In this document: piece by piece, positions 17,090-25,354 of the stretch
Layout of the letters: each line of letters opens with the position of its first letter
Numbering within the stretch: the first letter of the stretch is position 1
Origin: Sphingobium sp. TCM1
Lineage (GTDB): Bacteria > Pseudomonadota > Alphaproteobacteria > Sphingomonadales > Sphingomonadaceae
NCBI RefSeq assembly: GCF_001650725.1
Contig: NZ_LXVX01000012.1
Span: forward strand, 454,912-518,911
Reading direction: 5' to 3'
Length of the DNA stretch: 64,000 nucleotides
Program-made: the position numbers and the translations under genes
The notes under the pieces: generated by a model
What the model was told of the DNA's origin: nothing
The model's input: only the letters and a program-made list of their open reading frames with translations
Databases searched by the model: none

Positions 17090-18449
17090 TATTCTGATTG
17101 TGGACGATGAAGAGGATATTCGCGATCTGGTCGCGGGCGTCCTGGAAGACGAAGGCTTCACCACCCGCACCGCCGCCAACAGCGACAGCGCGATCGATGC
17201 GCTGGATTCGCGCCGCCCTTCGCTCGTGCTGCTCGACGTCTGGCTCCAGGGATCGCGGATGGACGGGCTGGAATTGCTGGACGAGATCAAGCGTCGCGAC
17301 CCTAGCATCCCGGTGCTGATGATTTCGGGGCACGGCAATATCGATACAGCCGTCGCCGCCATCCGCAAGGGCGCGGCCGATTTCATCGAAAAGCCGTTCG
17401 AGGCCGACCGGCTGCTCCATCTTGTCGCCCGCGCAACGGAGACGGAGCGGCTGCGGCGGGAGAACCAGGTGCTGCGGGCGCGTTTCGGCCAGGATGACGA
17501 GCTGACCGGCACGTCGGCGGCGATCAACAGCGTTCGCGCCACGATCAAGAAGGTCGCCGGAACCGGCAGTCGCGTGTTGATCTCCGGCCCCGCCGGCGTT
17601 GGCAAGGAAGTCGCCGCGCGGATGCTCCACAGCTGGAGCGGCCGCGCGGATTCGCCCTTCATCATTGTCGCCGCCGCGCGGATGGACCCCGATCGGGTGG
17701 AGGAGGAACTGTTCGGCCTGGAAGACCCCAGCGGCCTGGTGCGCCCCGGCTTCCTGGAGCAGTCGCATGGCGGCACCCTCTATCTCGACGAAATCGCCGA
17801 CATGCCGCTGACGACGCAGGGCAAGATCCTGCGCGTGCTGACTGACCAGAGCTTCACCCGCGTCGGCGGCCAGCGGCAGGTCAAAGTTGATGTGCGGGTG
17901 ATTTCCTCGACCGCGCTCAACCTGGCGACGGAAATCGAGGAACGACGTTTCCGTGAGGATCTCTTCTATCGCCTCAACGTCGTCCCGCTCGCCATCCCGC
18001 CCTTGTCCGAGCGCCGCGACGACATTCCGCCGCTGGTCGAACATTATCTCGCCCGCTTCGCCGCTGACCGACGCGTACCGCCGCCGGAAATCGCCAGCGA
18101 CGCGATGGCCGCGCTCCAGGCCAATGAATGGCCCGGCAATGTCCGGCAACTGCGTAATGTCATCGAACGCACGATGATCCTGGCGCCGGGCGACCGGATC
18201 GGCCGGATCGAGCTGGACATGCTGCCGCCTGAACTGACCAGCGGCGGCGGCGGGGAGGGGATCGGCCAGTCCGCCATCATGGGCGCCCCGCTGCGCGAGG
18301 CACGCGAGAGTTTCGAGCGCGAATATCTGCGCATCCAGATCCGCCGCTTTTCCGGCAATATCTCGCGCACGGCCACTTTCATCGGCATGGAGCGATCGGC
18401 GCTGCACCGAAAATTGAAGCTGCTGGGGATCACCGAAGGCAAGGAATAG
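17079..18449 (+). CDS. ntrX: Response regulator NtrX with degenerate sigma-54 contact loop
   Basis: NtrC-family response regulator paired with NtrY, 456 aa. The receiver domain has phospho-acceptor Asp53 (LVLLDVWLQG). The AAA+ domain has Walker A SGPAGVGKEVAAR and Walker B TLYLDEIADMP. The segment where NtrC has GAFTGA instead reads ELFGLEDPSGLVRPGFLEQ (around 207-228), so the sigma-54 contact loop is missing. The C-terminus has a Fis-type HTH (FSGNISRTATFIGMERSALHRKLKLLG). It probably acts with sigma-70-type polymerase or as a repressor, as reported for other alphaproteobacterial NtrX (family knowledge). The start is 11 bp inside ntrY with an AAGGAAAAG ribosome-binding site. Confidence 0.95.
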   Translation: MALDILIVDDEEDIRDLVAGVLEDEGFTTRTAANSDSAIDALDSRRPSLVLLDVWLQGSRMDGLELLDEIKRRDPSIPVLMISGHGNIDTAVAAIRKGAADFIEKPFEADRLLHLVARATETERLRRENQVLRARFGQDDELTGTSAAINSVRATIKKVAGTGSRVLISGPAGVGKEVAARMLHSWSGRADSPFIIVAAARMDPDRVEEELFGLEDPSGLVRPGFLEQSHGGTLYLDEIADMPLTTQGKILRVLTDQSFTRVGGQRQVKVDVRVISSTALNLATEIEERRFREDLFYRLNVVPLAIPPLSERRDDIPPLVEHYLARFAADRRVPPPEIASDAMAALQANEWPGNVRQLRNVIERTMILAPGDRIGRIELDMLPPELTSGGGGEGIGQSAIMGAPLREARESFEREYLRIQIRRFSGNISRTATFIGMERSALHRKLKLLGITEGKE

Positions 18450-18626
18450 CGCGGGTCTGGTCGATCCGCGGCGGAATTTGGCCAAGGCATATCTCGACCA
18501 TGGACGCCTCTTCGCAATTGCGGTAGAACTGCCCCCGCCTCCGGTGCGCGGGGGCAGGCAAGACATCCTGCTTAAGGGTGCGAGAGCGGGTAACGTCCCG
18601 CCAAGAATACAGGACTGGCGACGACC
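18450..18626 (+). promoter_or_regulatory. ntrX-hfq intergenic region with GC-rich hairpin
   Basis: No gene. It holds the stem GCCCCCGC(18531-18538)/GCGGGGGC(18548-18555) with a 9-base loop, which could end ntrX transcription although no U-tract follows. GCAGG at 18554-18558 and CCTGC about 7 bases later could form a second, mutually exclusive stem. The hfq promoter is expected downstream of this, but I could not assign -35/-10 boxes with confidence. Confidence 0.4.
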
Positions 18627-19109
18627 ATGGCCGATAAAGTGAACAATCTTCAGGATATTTTCCTGAACAGCCTGCGCAAGAGCAAGACCCCGGTGACCAT
18701 GTTTCTGGTCAAGGGCGTGAAGTTGCAGGGCATCATCACCTGGTTCGACAATTTCTCCGTGCTGCTGCGCCGCGACGGCCAGTCGCAGCTGGTGTATAAG
18801 CACGCAATCTCGACCGTGATGCCGGCCCAGTCGATGGACCTGACCGACCTGCGTAAATCGAGCGAAAGCAATGGCAAGCCCAAGCTGTTGCAGGAAATCT
18901 TCCTGTCCGCGGTCCGCAAATCGGGCAGCCCGGTGACGATGTTTCTGGTGAACGGCGTCATGCTTCAGGGCGAGATCGCCGCCTTCGACCTTTTCTGCAT
19001 GTTGCTCGAACGCGACGGCATGGTGCAGCTCGTCTACAAGCACGCCATTTCGACGGTCCAGCCGCTCCACGCGCTCGACCTGACCGGCGAGAACGAACAG
19101 GACGATTGA
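18627..19109 (+). CDS. hfq: RNA chaperone Hfq with two tandem Sm domains
   Basis: Global RNA chaperone pairing sRNAs with mRNAs. Normal Hfq is about 80-100 aa with one Sm fold; this protein is 160 aa and contains two complete copies at an 80-residue period. Copy 1 has [12 protein letters not shown] (7-18), [10 protein letters not shown] (26-35) and YKHAIST (57-63); copy 2 has [12 protein letters not shown] (87-98), [10 protein letters not shown] (106-115) and YKHAIST (137-143). Both keep the Gln and YKH residues of the proximal RNA face and basic rim residues. A linker rich in Ser/Lys/Glu (about 70-86) joins them. The repeats are clearly diverged, so it is an old fusion. Three chains could build a pseudo-hexamer. 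hflX follows, the conserved neighbour. Confidence 0.97.
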   Translation: MADKVNNLQDIFLNSLRKSKTPVTMFLVKGVKLQGIITWFDNFSVLLRRDGQSQLVYKHAISTVMPAQSMDLTDLRKSSESNGKPKLLQEIFLSAVRKSGSPVTMFLVNGVMLQGEIAAFDLFCMLLERDGMVQLVYKHAISTVQPLHALDLTGENEQDD

Positions 19110-19174
19110 TCCTTTCCGCCGCGCGTCGGTTCCGTTGCAGTGGACCGGCGCGCGGCGAGGTGCTTTAAGCCGCC

Positions 19175-20509
19175 ATGGCCATATTCAACCGCGACTCCGA
19201 TGACGAGGTGGCGCGCGGCGCGCGCGCCGTCGTCGTCCATGCCGAAACCCATGGTGCAGATCGCCGCGACAGCGATGCGCGGCTGGAGGAGGCGCGCGGA
19301 CTCGCGCTTGCCATCGGCATCGACGTGCGCGCGGCCCAGGCTTTTCGCGTCCGCGACCGCAAGCCGGCCACCTTGTTCGGCAGCGGACAGGTCGATCAGA
19401 TCGCGACGCTGGTCAGGCAGGAAGATGCCGAGCTGGTCATCGTCGACAACAGCCTGTCGCCGGTACAGCAGAGCAATCTTGAAAAGGCGTGCGAGGCGAA
19501 GGTCATCGACCGAACCGGCCTGATCCTCGAAATCTTCGGCGAGCGCGCCGCCACCAATGAGGGGCGGCTCCAGGTCGAGCTGGCCCATCTCGATTATCAG
19601 GCCGGGCGCCTGGTGCGCAGCTGGACCCATCTGGAGCGACAGCGCGGTGGCTTCGGCTTCCTCGGCGGCCCCGGCGAAACCCAGATCGAGGCGGATCGCC
19701 GCATGATCCGAGACCGCATGGCCAAGATTCGCCGTGAACTGGACCAGGTTACGCGGACCCGCGGACTCCACCGCGCCCGGCGCCAGCGCGCGCCCTGGCC
19801 GGTGATCGCGCTGGTCGGCTACACCAATGCCGGGAAGTCGACGCTCTTCAATCGGCTGACGGGCGCGGACGTCATGGCGGAAGACCTGCTATTCGCCACG
19901 CTTGATCCGACCATGCGCCAGATATCGCTCCCCGGCCTCGACAAGGCGATCCTGTCCGATACGGTGGGGTTCGTTTCCGACCTTCCGACCCAGTTGATCG
20001 CGGCCTTCCGCGCGACGCTGGAGGAAGTCCTGTCGGCCGACCTTATCGTCCATGTTCGCGACATCGCCCATCCCGATACCGAAGCACAGCGCGATGACGT
20101 GCTGGATGTGCTCGGCGAACTGGGCGTTGCCGGGGAGGCGGCGCTGGAGCGGGCGGAAGGCGAGCCGGATGCGCCACCGATCATCGAAGCCTGGAACAAG
20201 CTCGACCTGCTGGGCGAGGAGGATGGGGCGCTGATCCGTGAACAGGCCGCGCGACGGGATGATGTCGTGATCCTGTCGGCGCTGACGGGTGAAGGCGTCG
20301 ACGCGCTACAGCGCACGATCAGCGACCGCATGACGCGCGGCGCAAAAGTTTATGGCCTGCGCATCCCGGTATCCGACGGCGCGGCGCTTGCCTGGTTGCA
20401 CGAACATGGCGAAGTGCTCTCGACCATCATGGAAGATGAGGAAACGCGCATCGACGTGCGCCTTTCCGACGCCGCGTTCGCCCGTTTTACCAAGCGGGGG
20501 CAGGGGTAG
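19175..20509 (+). CDS. hflX: Ribosome-associated GTPase HflX
   Basis: GTPase that binds the 50S subunit and splits stalled ribosomes under stress. It is 444 aa. The N-terminal HflX domain includes GSGQVDQIATLVRQ, VFDRTGLILEIF-like VIDRTGLILEIFGERA and GGFGFLGGPGETQIEADRRMI. The G domain has G1 ALVGYTNAGKSTLFNRL, G3 DTVGFVSDLPTQLI and G4 NKLD. It lies 65 bp downstream of hfq, the arrangement seen in many proteobacteria, and probably shares its transcript. A symmetric GC hairpin lies after its stop. Confidence 0.97.
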   Translation: MAIFNRDSDDEVARGARAVVVHAETHGADRRDSDARLEEARGLALAIGIDVRAAQAFRVRDRKPATLFGSGQVDQIATLVRQEDAELVIVDNSLSPVQQSNLEKACEAKVIDRTGLILEIFGERAATNEGRLQVELAHLDYQAGRLVRSWTHLERQRGGFGFLGGPGETQIEADRRMIRDRMAKIRRELDQVTRTRGLHRARRQRAPWPVIALVGYTNAGKSTLFNRLTGADVMAEDLLFATLDPTMRQISLPGLDKAILSDTVGFVSDLPTQLIAAFRATLEEVLSADLIVHVRDIAHPDTEAQRDDVLDVLGELGVAGEAALERAEGEPDAPPIIEAWNKLDLLGEEDGALIREQAARRDDVVILSALTGEGVDALQRTISDRMTRGAKVYGLRIPVSDGAALAWLHEHGEVLSTIMEDEETRIDVRLSDAAFARFTKRGQG

Positions 20510-20545
20510 CATTTACGGGCGGACGCGCGCCGCTGGATAGGGCGT

Positions 20546-20576
20546 CCGGCAGCGGAGACAATGTCCCCGCCGCCGG
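20546..20576. terminator. Bidirectional terminator-like hairpin between hflX and the TPR gene
   Basis: CCGGC-a-GCGG-a-GAC(20546-20559) pairs with GTC-c-CCGC-c-GCCGG(20563-20576) across a 3-base loop, giving 12 pairs with two A/C mismatches. It sits between two convergent genes. There is no clear U-tract on either side, so Rho-independent function is uncertain. Confidence 0.45.
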
Positions 20577-20588
20577 AATTCTTCCGTA

Positions 20589-21119
20589 TCAGATCAGCGC
20601 CTTTTCAACGACCGACACTGCCTGGTCCAGAGGCTTGGCGCGGTCGCAGTCGCTACCGCACTTTTCCTGCTGGTAACGCAGTTTCTGGAGAATGTCGCGA
20701 GCGGCATCTCTGTTACCCAGGCGGATTTCCGCCAGGGCCAGGCCCGACATGGCGCCGGGATGCCCATTGCGTCCTGTATATAGACTTTGTTCAAAATAGC
20801 GCCGTGCCGCTTCCGCGTCGTTCAGGCCGAGCTTCGCGACGCCCTTCAGGAAACGGACCTGCCGGCTGCTGGTCTTGCCAATCAGCGAACCGAGCAACTT
20901 GTCTGCTTCGGCAAAATTGCCGCTCGCGATGAACCCCTGCGCCCTTTGCATGTCGCGGCCCGGTATCGAGGCGGAAGGGCCAGCGAAATCATAGGACGCG
21001 TAGCCCGTAACAGGCTGGACCATCGGCGTGAATGGGGATTGCGTGATGCTTCCGCTGGTCTGCGCGTAAGCAGGCACGACAAAAACACAGAAGGCGGAGA
21101 GCAGGGACGTCCAGCGCAT
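20589..21119 (-). CDS. Exported TPR-repeat protein of unknown function
   Basis: 176 aa with a signal peptide (MRWTSLLSAFCVFVVPAYAQ). It then has two or three tetratricopeptide-like helical pairs: RDMQRAQGFIASGNFAEADKLLG, VRFLKGVAKLGLNDAEAARRYFEQSL and SGLALAEIRLGNRDAARDILQKLR. A CGSDC pair near the C-terminus could form a disulfide in the periplasm. The start at 21119 is chosen so the signal peptide is N-terminal. TPR proteins act as protein-interaction scaffolds; no partner can be named. It is convergent with hflX, and the next gene upstream is 90 bp away. Confidence 0.7.
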   Translation of the reverse strand: MRWTSLLSAFCVFVVPAYAQTSGSITQSPFTPMVQPVTGYASYDFAGPSASIPGRDMQRAQGFIASGNFAEADKLLGSLIGKTSSRQVRFLKGVAKLGLNDAEAARRYFEQSLYTGRNGHPGAMSGLALAEIRLGNRDAARDILQKLRYQQEKCGSDCDRAKPLDQAVSVVEKALI

Positions 21120-21209
21120 AGCATGATCCTCCATCAGACAAGGAAAAGCTATCGCGATCGCAAGCACTTGTCAAATTGCATTGCAATGAAGGACTTTTCG
21201 GCAGCCGGC

Positions 21210-21689
21210 CTAGAGGTCGCGATACATGACGAGAGCGTCGCTATAAACGCCGCCGGGGAGAAGGAATGCGCCGGGCAATCGGCCGACGATGGCAAAGCCC
21301 ATGGCCTGCCACAATGCGACGGCGCGGCTGTTGGTCGCGATCACGAAGTTGAACTGCATCGCGCGAAAACCCATGTCGCGCGCCAGGTCGAGGGATGCGG
21401 CGCACATGCGTCGCGCGATGCCGCGTCCGGTTGCGTCCTGCGCCACGACATAGCCGGCATTGGCTACATGGCCGCCGCCGCCGGCCTGGTTGGCGCGGAT
21501 GTAGAAGAGGCCGAGCACCCGGCCATCCTCCTCAAACACCCGCACGGTCCGGTCGGGCGCGAGCCAGAGCGCGAGCGTGGCCTCGCGGCTCATGTCGCGG
21601 GGGATGGCCAGCGTCTCGCCCGCACGGATCACAGGCTCCAGGATCGCCCAGATGGCGTCATGATCCGCCGTCGCGACGCGGCGGATCAT
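21210..21689 (-). CDS. GNAT-family N-acetyltransferase
   Basis: 159 aa. The acetyl-CoA binding signature is VVAQDATGRGIARRMCAASLDLARDMGF, with the final-strand FNFVIATNSRAVALWQAMGFAIVGRLPGAF typical of GNAT enzymes. The N-terminus MIRRVATADHDAIWAILEPV also fits. Its start overlaps the mazG stop by 4 bp (ATGA), so it is translationally coupled to mazG. The acceptor substrate cannot be deduced. Confidence 0.85.
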   Translation of the reverse strand: MIRRVATADHDAIWAILEPVIRAGETLAIPRDMSREATLALWLAPDRTVRVFEEDGRVLGLFYIRANQAGGGGHVANAGYVVAQDATGRGIARRMCAASLDLARDMGFRAMQFNFVIATNSRAVALWQAMGFAIVGRLPGAFLLPGGVYSDALVMYRDL

Positions 21690-22465
21690 TCCGTCTTTTC
21701 CCGCCGCTTGGCCTGTTGCCACAAGGCTTCCTTGTCGTCGAGCGACAGGCCGGCAAAGGCATCGCCCGCCAGTTGCTCCATCGTCCGGAAGCGGCGATCG
21801 AACTTGCCGTTGGCCTTGCGCAGCGCGACTTCCGGATCGACCTTGAGATGGCGTGCGAGGTTGACCACGACGAAGAGCAGGTCGCCAATCTCCTCTTCCC
21901 GCGCGTCCTGGTCCTCGGCCTCGCGGACTTCGTCCAGTTCCTCGAAGATCTTGTCGATCACGCCGACCGTGTCGGGCCAGTCGAATCCGGTCCGCGCCGC
22001 GCGATTCTGCAACTTTTCCGCCCGCACCAGCGCGGGCAGGGTGATCGCGACTCCGGCCAGCGCGCTCGGGTCCGGCTCCTTCTCGGCGCGCTCGGCAGCC
22101 TTGATGACTTCCCACTGGGCATGACCATCCTCACGGCGCGCGCCCTCGCCGAATACATGGGGGTGGCGCCGGATCATCTTCTGGGTGATCGCGTCGATCA
22201 CATCCTGCAGGGCGAAATGGCCGGCCTGTTCGGCCATGCGGCTGTGGAACGCCACCTGGAGCAGCAGGTCGCCCAGTTCATCGCGCAGCGCCGCCATATC
22301 CTCACGCTCGATCGCATCGGCGACCTCATAGGCTTCCTCGATCGTGTAGGGTGCGATCGACGCGAAATCCTGTTCTATGTCCCATGGACAACCCGTGTCG
22401 GGATCGCGCAGCCTGGCCATGACCTTGGCGAGTGGCATGATGTCGGCGGGACTTGCGTTGGACAT
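21686..22465 (-). CDS. mazG: Nucleoside triphosphate pyrophosphohydrolase MazG
   Basis: Cytosolic house-cleaning enzyme hydrolysing NTPs and dNTPs to monophosphates. It is 259 aa with two MazG domains. The first has LRDPDTGCPWDIEQDF, YTIEEAYEVADAIE and LRDELGDLLLQVAFH; the second has EELDEVREAEDQDAREEEIGDLLFVVVNLAR. The Glu/Asp-rich helices are the metal-binding EExxE-x-D sites. It is the first gene of a two-gene unit with the GNAT gene. The 161 bp upstream of it, to the MFS stop, are locally AT-rich and hold no gene. Confidence 0.95.
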   Translation of the reverse strand: MSNASPADIMPLAKVMARLRDPDTGCPWDIEQDFASIAPYTIEEAYEVADAIEREDMAALRDELGDLLLQVAFHSRMAEQAGHFALQDVIDAITQKMIRRHPHVFGEGARREDGHAQWEVIKAAERAEKEPDPSALAGVAITLPALVRAEKLQNRAARTGFDWPDTVGVIDKIFEELDEVREAEDQDAREEEIGDLLFVVVNLARHLKVDPEVALRKANGKFDRRFRTMEQLAGDAFAGLSLDDKEALWQQAKRREKTE

Positions 22466-22626
22466 GGGATGAACTCGTGGCGGAGATGAAGACTAGCCGC
22501 AGCGATAGGGGCTTAACGCCGAGCTGACCAGCCCCGCAATATAAGTTCGATAATAAGGATTATGTTAAATCCCGTCACGCCGTACAATGTCGTTCAGCTG
22601 TCCAGATCGCTGTCGGCTTTCGCGCG

Positions 22627-23943
22627 TCAATCCTCCCGGATCATGCTGTGCCGCGCCGTGTCCCGCATCCGCACATAGACGGTCAGCGAAATCGCGATCA
22701 TCACCGTGACATAGACATAAAATGCCTCTTCATGGCCGGCCTGCTTGAACCACAGAGCGACCAGCTCAGCCGTCCCGCCGAACAGCGTGTTCGCAAGCGC
22801 ATATGGCAGCGCCACGCCCAGCGCGCGGATATGCGCCGGGAACAGCTCGGCCTTCACTACCGCGTTGATCGACGTATAGCCCGTCACGATGACCAGGCCC
22901 GCCATCACCAGCAATCCGGCCACCAGTGGATTGCGGGTTTCGGCCAGGGTCGCGAAGATCGGATAGGTCAGGAACATTCCAAGAACGCCAAAGCCGACCA
23001 TCAGGGGCTTGCGCCCGATTCGGTCGGACAGCGCGCCGGCCACCGGCTGCAACAACATGAACAGGAACAAGGTCACCGCGTTGATCTGCGACGCTGTTTC
23101 CCGGCTCAGGCCGCTCGTGTTCACCAGGAATTTTTGCATGTAAATGCTGTAGGCGTAGAAAGCGATCGTCCCGCCCGCCGTCAGCAGCATCACCGTCAAC
23201 GTCTCGCGCGGATGCCGGGTGACGAGTTCCACAAAGCCGGACCTGGGCGCGCCCTCCGCCTTGGCCACCGCGAAGCTCTGCGTTTCCGACAGGCCGCGCC
23301 GCAGCCAGAAGACGACGATCGCCAGCGCCCCGCCGATGAAGAAGGGTATCCGCCATCCCCAGGCGTCGAGTTGTGCTTCGCTGAGGGTCGCCTGGAGCAG
23401 CAACAACACGCAGATCGCAACCAGCTGGCCAGCGATCAAGGTTACATACTGGAAGCTGGAATAGAATCCGCGCCGGCTCTTGCCCGCCATTTCCGACAGA
23501 TAGGTGGCGCTCGCGCCATATTCGCCGCCGATCGACAGCCCCTGCATCAGCCGCGCCAGCACCAGCAGCAGCGGCGCGGCGACTCCGATCGTCTCGTAAC
23601 CGGGCGTGACGCCGATCAGCAGCGACCCGGCGCACATCAGCGCCACCGACAGGGTGAGCCCGCTCTTGCGCCCATGCCGGTCGGCATAGACGCCCATCAG
23701 CCAGGCGCCGATCGGCCGCATCAGGAAGCCGACGGCGAAGATACCCGCCGCGCTCAGCAACTGCGCGGTGCGATCCTCGCTGGGGAAGAAATGCGGCGCG
23801 AAATAGAGGGTGAAGGCGGCATAGGCATACCAGTCATACCATTCCACCAGATTGCCGGTGGAACCGCCGATGATCGCCTTCAGCCGCTCGCGCTGTGTCG
23901 GGGCTTGCGGGGCCGAAGCACCCTGTCCTGCCGGTGACGTCAT
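22627..23943 (-). CDS. MHS-family MFS transporter (KgtP/ProP-like)
   Basis: Twelve-helix major facilitator of the metabolite:H+ symporter family, 438 aa. Signatures: STGNLVEWYDWYAYAAFTLY at the first helix, GVYADRHGRKSGLTLS in the loop 2-3 region, RLMQGLSIGGEYGASATYLSE at helix 5, and GALSDRIGRKPLMVGF in loop 8-9. These match alpha-ketoglutarate/dicarboxylate permeases, but the substrate is unproven. The start at 23943 overlaps the stop of the retropepsin-like gene by 4 bp (ATGA). It is the last gene of the minus-strand run that begins near 32535. Confidence 0.9.
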   Translation of the reverse strand: MTSPAGQGASAPQAPTQRERLKAIIGGSTGNLVEWYDWYAYAAFTLYFAPHFFPSEDRTAQLLSAAGIFAVGFLMRPIGAWLMGVYADRHGRKSGLTLSVALMCAGSLLIGVTPGYETIGVAAPLLLVLARLMQGLSIGGEYGASATYLSEMAGKSRRGFYSSFQYVTLIAGQLVAICVLLLLQATLSEAQLDAWGWRIPFFIGGALAIVVFWLRRGLSETQSFAVAKAEGAPRSGFVELVTRHPRETLTVMLLTAGGTIAFYAYSIYMQKFLVNTSGLSRETASQINAVTLFLFMLLQPVAGALSDRIGRKPLMVGFGVLGMFLTYPIFATLAETRNPLVAGLLVMAGLVIVTGYTSINAVVKAELFPAHIRALGVALPYALANTLFGGTAELVALWFKQAGHEEAFYVYVTVMIAISLTVYVRMRDTARHSMIRED

Positions 23944-24569
23944 GGCGTCAGTACCATTTCCCCATTCTGCACGCCCCATTGGCGAAGGCGGGACAGCATG
24001 TTCATGCCGATCACGTTGACGTCGCCGAACGCGGGGGAAACGACGACGGGCAGGTCGGCTGCGCGGATCGGCCCGATCGCGAGCGTGGCAATGCTGGAGC
24101 GCCGCGCCTCCACCTTGCCGTTGGCGGTGGACATGATGACGCCGGGCGAGCCGACGTCATAGTTCAGCCCGGCCGCGCGCGCCGTGGTTTCGGACAAGGC
24201 GGTGAAGGTCGCGCCGCTATCGATGAGGAAGCGGGCGGGCGTACCGTTGATCGAGCCTTCGACCCAATAATGGCCATCGGGCGCCACGGGGACGCGCAGC
24301 GCCTGCCCTTCGGTCCGGGCGGGCGGCAGCGCGGATGGGGTTTCGCCGGGTGCGCCGACGCCGCCTTGCTCGGCCCATCGCCCGGTCAGATAGCCTTGGT
24401 TCTGGGCGAATTTGAAGAGGCCCAGCAATCCGGCAAAGATCGCGACCCAGAGCAACGCCATGCGCAAAAGGCCGCCCCAGGCCAGACGCCGACCGATCAG
24501 CGAGGATGCGACCAGCATGATCGCCAGCACATACCAGATGATCGATGCCGTCTGATCCGTGCCGTCCAT
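23940..24569 (-). CDS. Membrane-anchored retropepsin-like aspartic protease
   Basis: 209 aa. Two N-terminal hydrophobic helices (IIWYVLAIMLVASSLI and LLRMALLWVAIFAGLLGLF) anchor it. After a Pro/Ala-rich stretch comes a single retropepsin domain (about 95-209) with the active-site motif FLIDSGATFTALSE (D-S-G-A-T) and the downstream VIGMNMLSRLRQW. This matches the clan AA proteobacterial family with periplasmic catalytic domains that act as dimers (family knowledge). The ATG shares one base with the upstream stop (TGATG), and its stop overlaps the MFS start. The natural substrate is unknown. Confidence 0.88.
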   Translation of the reverse strand: MDGTDQTASIIWYVLAIMLVASSLIGRRLAWGGLLRMALLWVAIFAGLLGLFKFAQNQGYLTGRWAEQGGVGAPGETPSALPPARTEGQALRVPVAPDGHYWVEGSINGTPARFLIDSGATFTALSETTARAAGLNYDVGSPGVIMSTANGKVEARRSSIATLAIGPIRAADLPVVVSPAFGDVNVIGMNMLSRLRQWGVQNGEMVLTP

Positions 24570-25354
24570 CAAGCCCCCTGCCCGTTCAATTCGACCACCA
24601 TGCCATCATAGCCCGGCTCTACGCCATTGGGGAGGGTGCCGCACAGGGTCGCATAATCCATGCTCTGGTCCATGTGCGTCAGGATCGCACGGCCCGGCCG
24701 GGCGGCGGCGATGGCGTCCAGTGTCAGCGCGAGATGGGGGTGGGTCGGATGAGGCTTTTCCCGCAACGCATCCACCACCCAGATGTCCAATCCGTCATAC
24801 AGCGCCAGCATGTCCGGCGTCATGGCATGGAAATCAGTAGCATAGCCGATGGAGTGGCCATCATGACGGAAACGAAAGCCGGTCGACCAGATGTCGCCAT
24901 GGGGCTGATCGACGCAGGCAATGTCGATGTCGCCGATCCGCAGCCCGTCGGGCAGGACATGGGCGTCGATCGTGGGATGATAGCCATTCGCGCCTTCGAA
25001 GGCATAGGCGAAGCGGCGCTGGAGCAGCTTTAGCGTCTGTGCCCGCGCATAGCCCGGAACGGGACTGCGGCGGTGGTGGTAGATTTGCCGGACATCATCC
25101 AGGCCGTGGCTATGGTCGGCATGGTCGTGCGTCCACAGGATCGCGTCGATATGAACGACATCGGCCGCCAGCAATTGCGCGCGCAGGTCAGGCGAGGTGT
25201 CGACCAGGAGGCGGGTCGTCGGGCTTTCGACCAGGATCGAAACGCGCGTCCGCCGGTTCTTCGGTTCGGCGGGATCGCACTCGCCCCAGTCATTGCCGAT
25301 CCGGGGAACCCCCGACGACGTGCCGCTGCCGAGGATCGTGAGTTTCAGGCTCAT
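24569..25354 (-). CDS. Metallo-beta-lactamase-fold hydrolase (PhnP-like)
   Basis: 261 aa with the tRNase Z/PhnP subfamily layout. LTILGSGTSSGVPRIG is at the N-terminus, the zinc-binding motif THDHADHSHGLDD near residue 75, then HGDIWSTGFRF, ATDFHAM and LTHMDQSMD supplying further metal ligands. PhnP is a cyclic phosphodiesterase of phosphonate use, but no phn genes are nearby; in alphaproteobacteria this gene commonly follows tatD and metG, so a general phosphodiesterase role is more likely. Its ATG overlaps the tatD stop by 4 bp. Confidence 0.88.
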   Translation of the reverse strand: MSLKLTILGSGTSSGVPRIGNDWGECDPAEPKNRRTRVSILVESPTTRLLVDTSPDLRAQLLAADVVHIDAILWTHDHADHSHGLDDVRQIYHHRRSPVPGYARAQTLKLLQRRFAYAFEGANGYHPTIDAHVLPDGLRIGDIDIACVDQPHGDIWSTGFRFRHDGHSIGYATDFHAMTPDMLALYDGLDIWVVDALREKPHPTHPHLALTLDAIAAARPGRAILTHMDQSMDYATLCGTLPNGVEPGYDGMVVELNGQGA

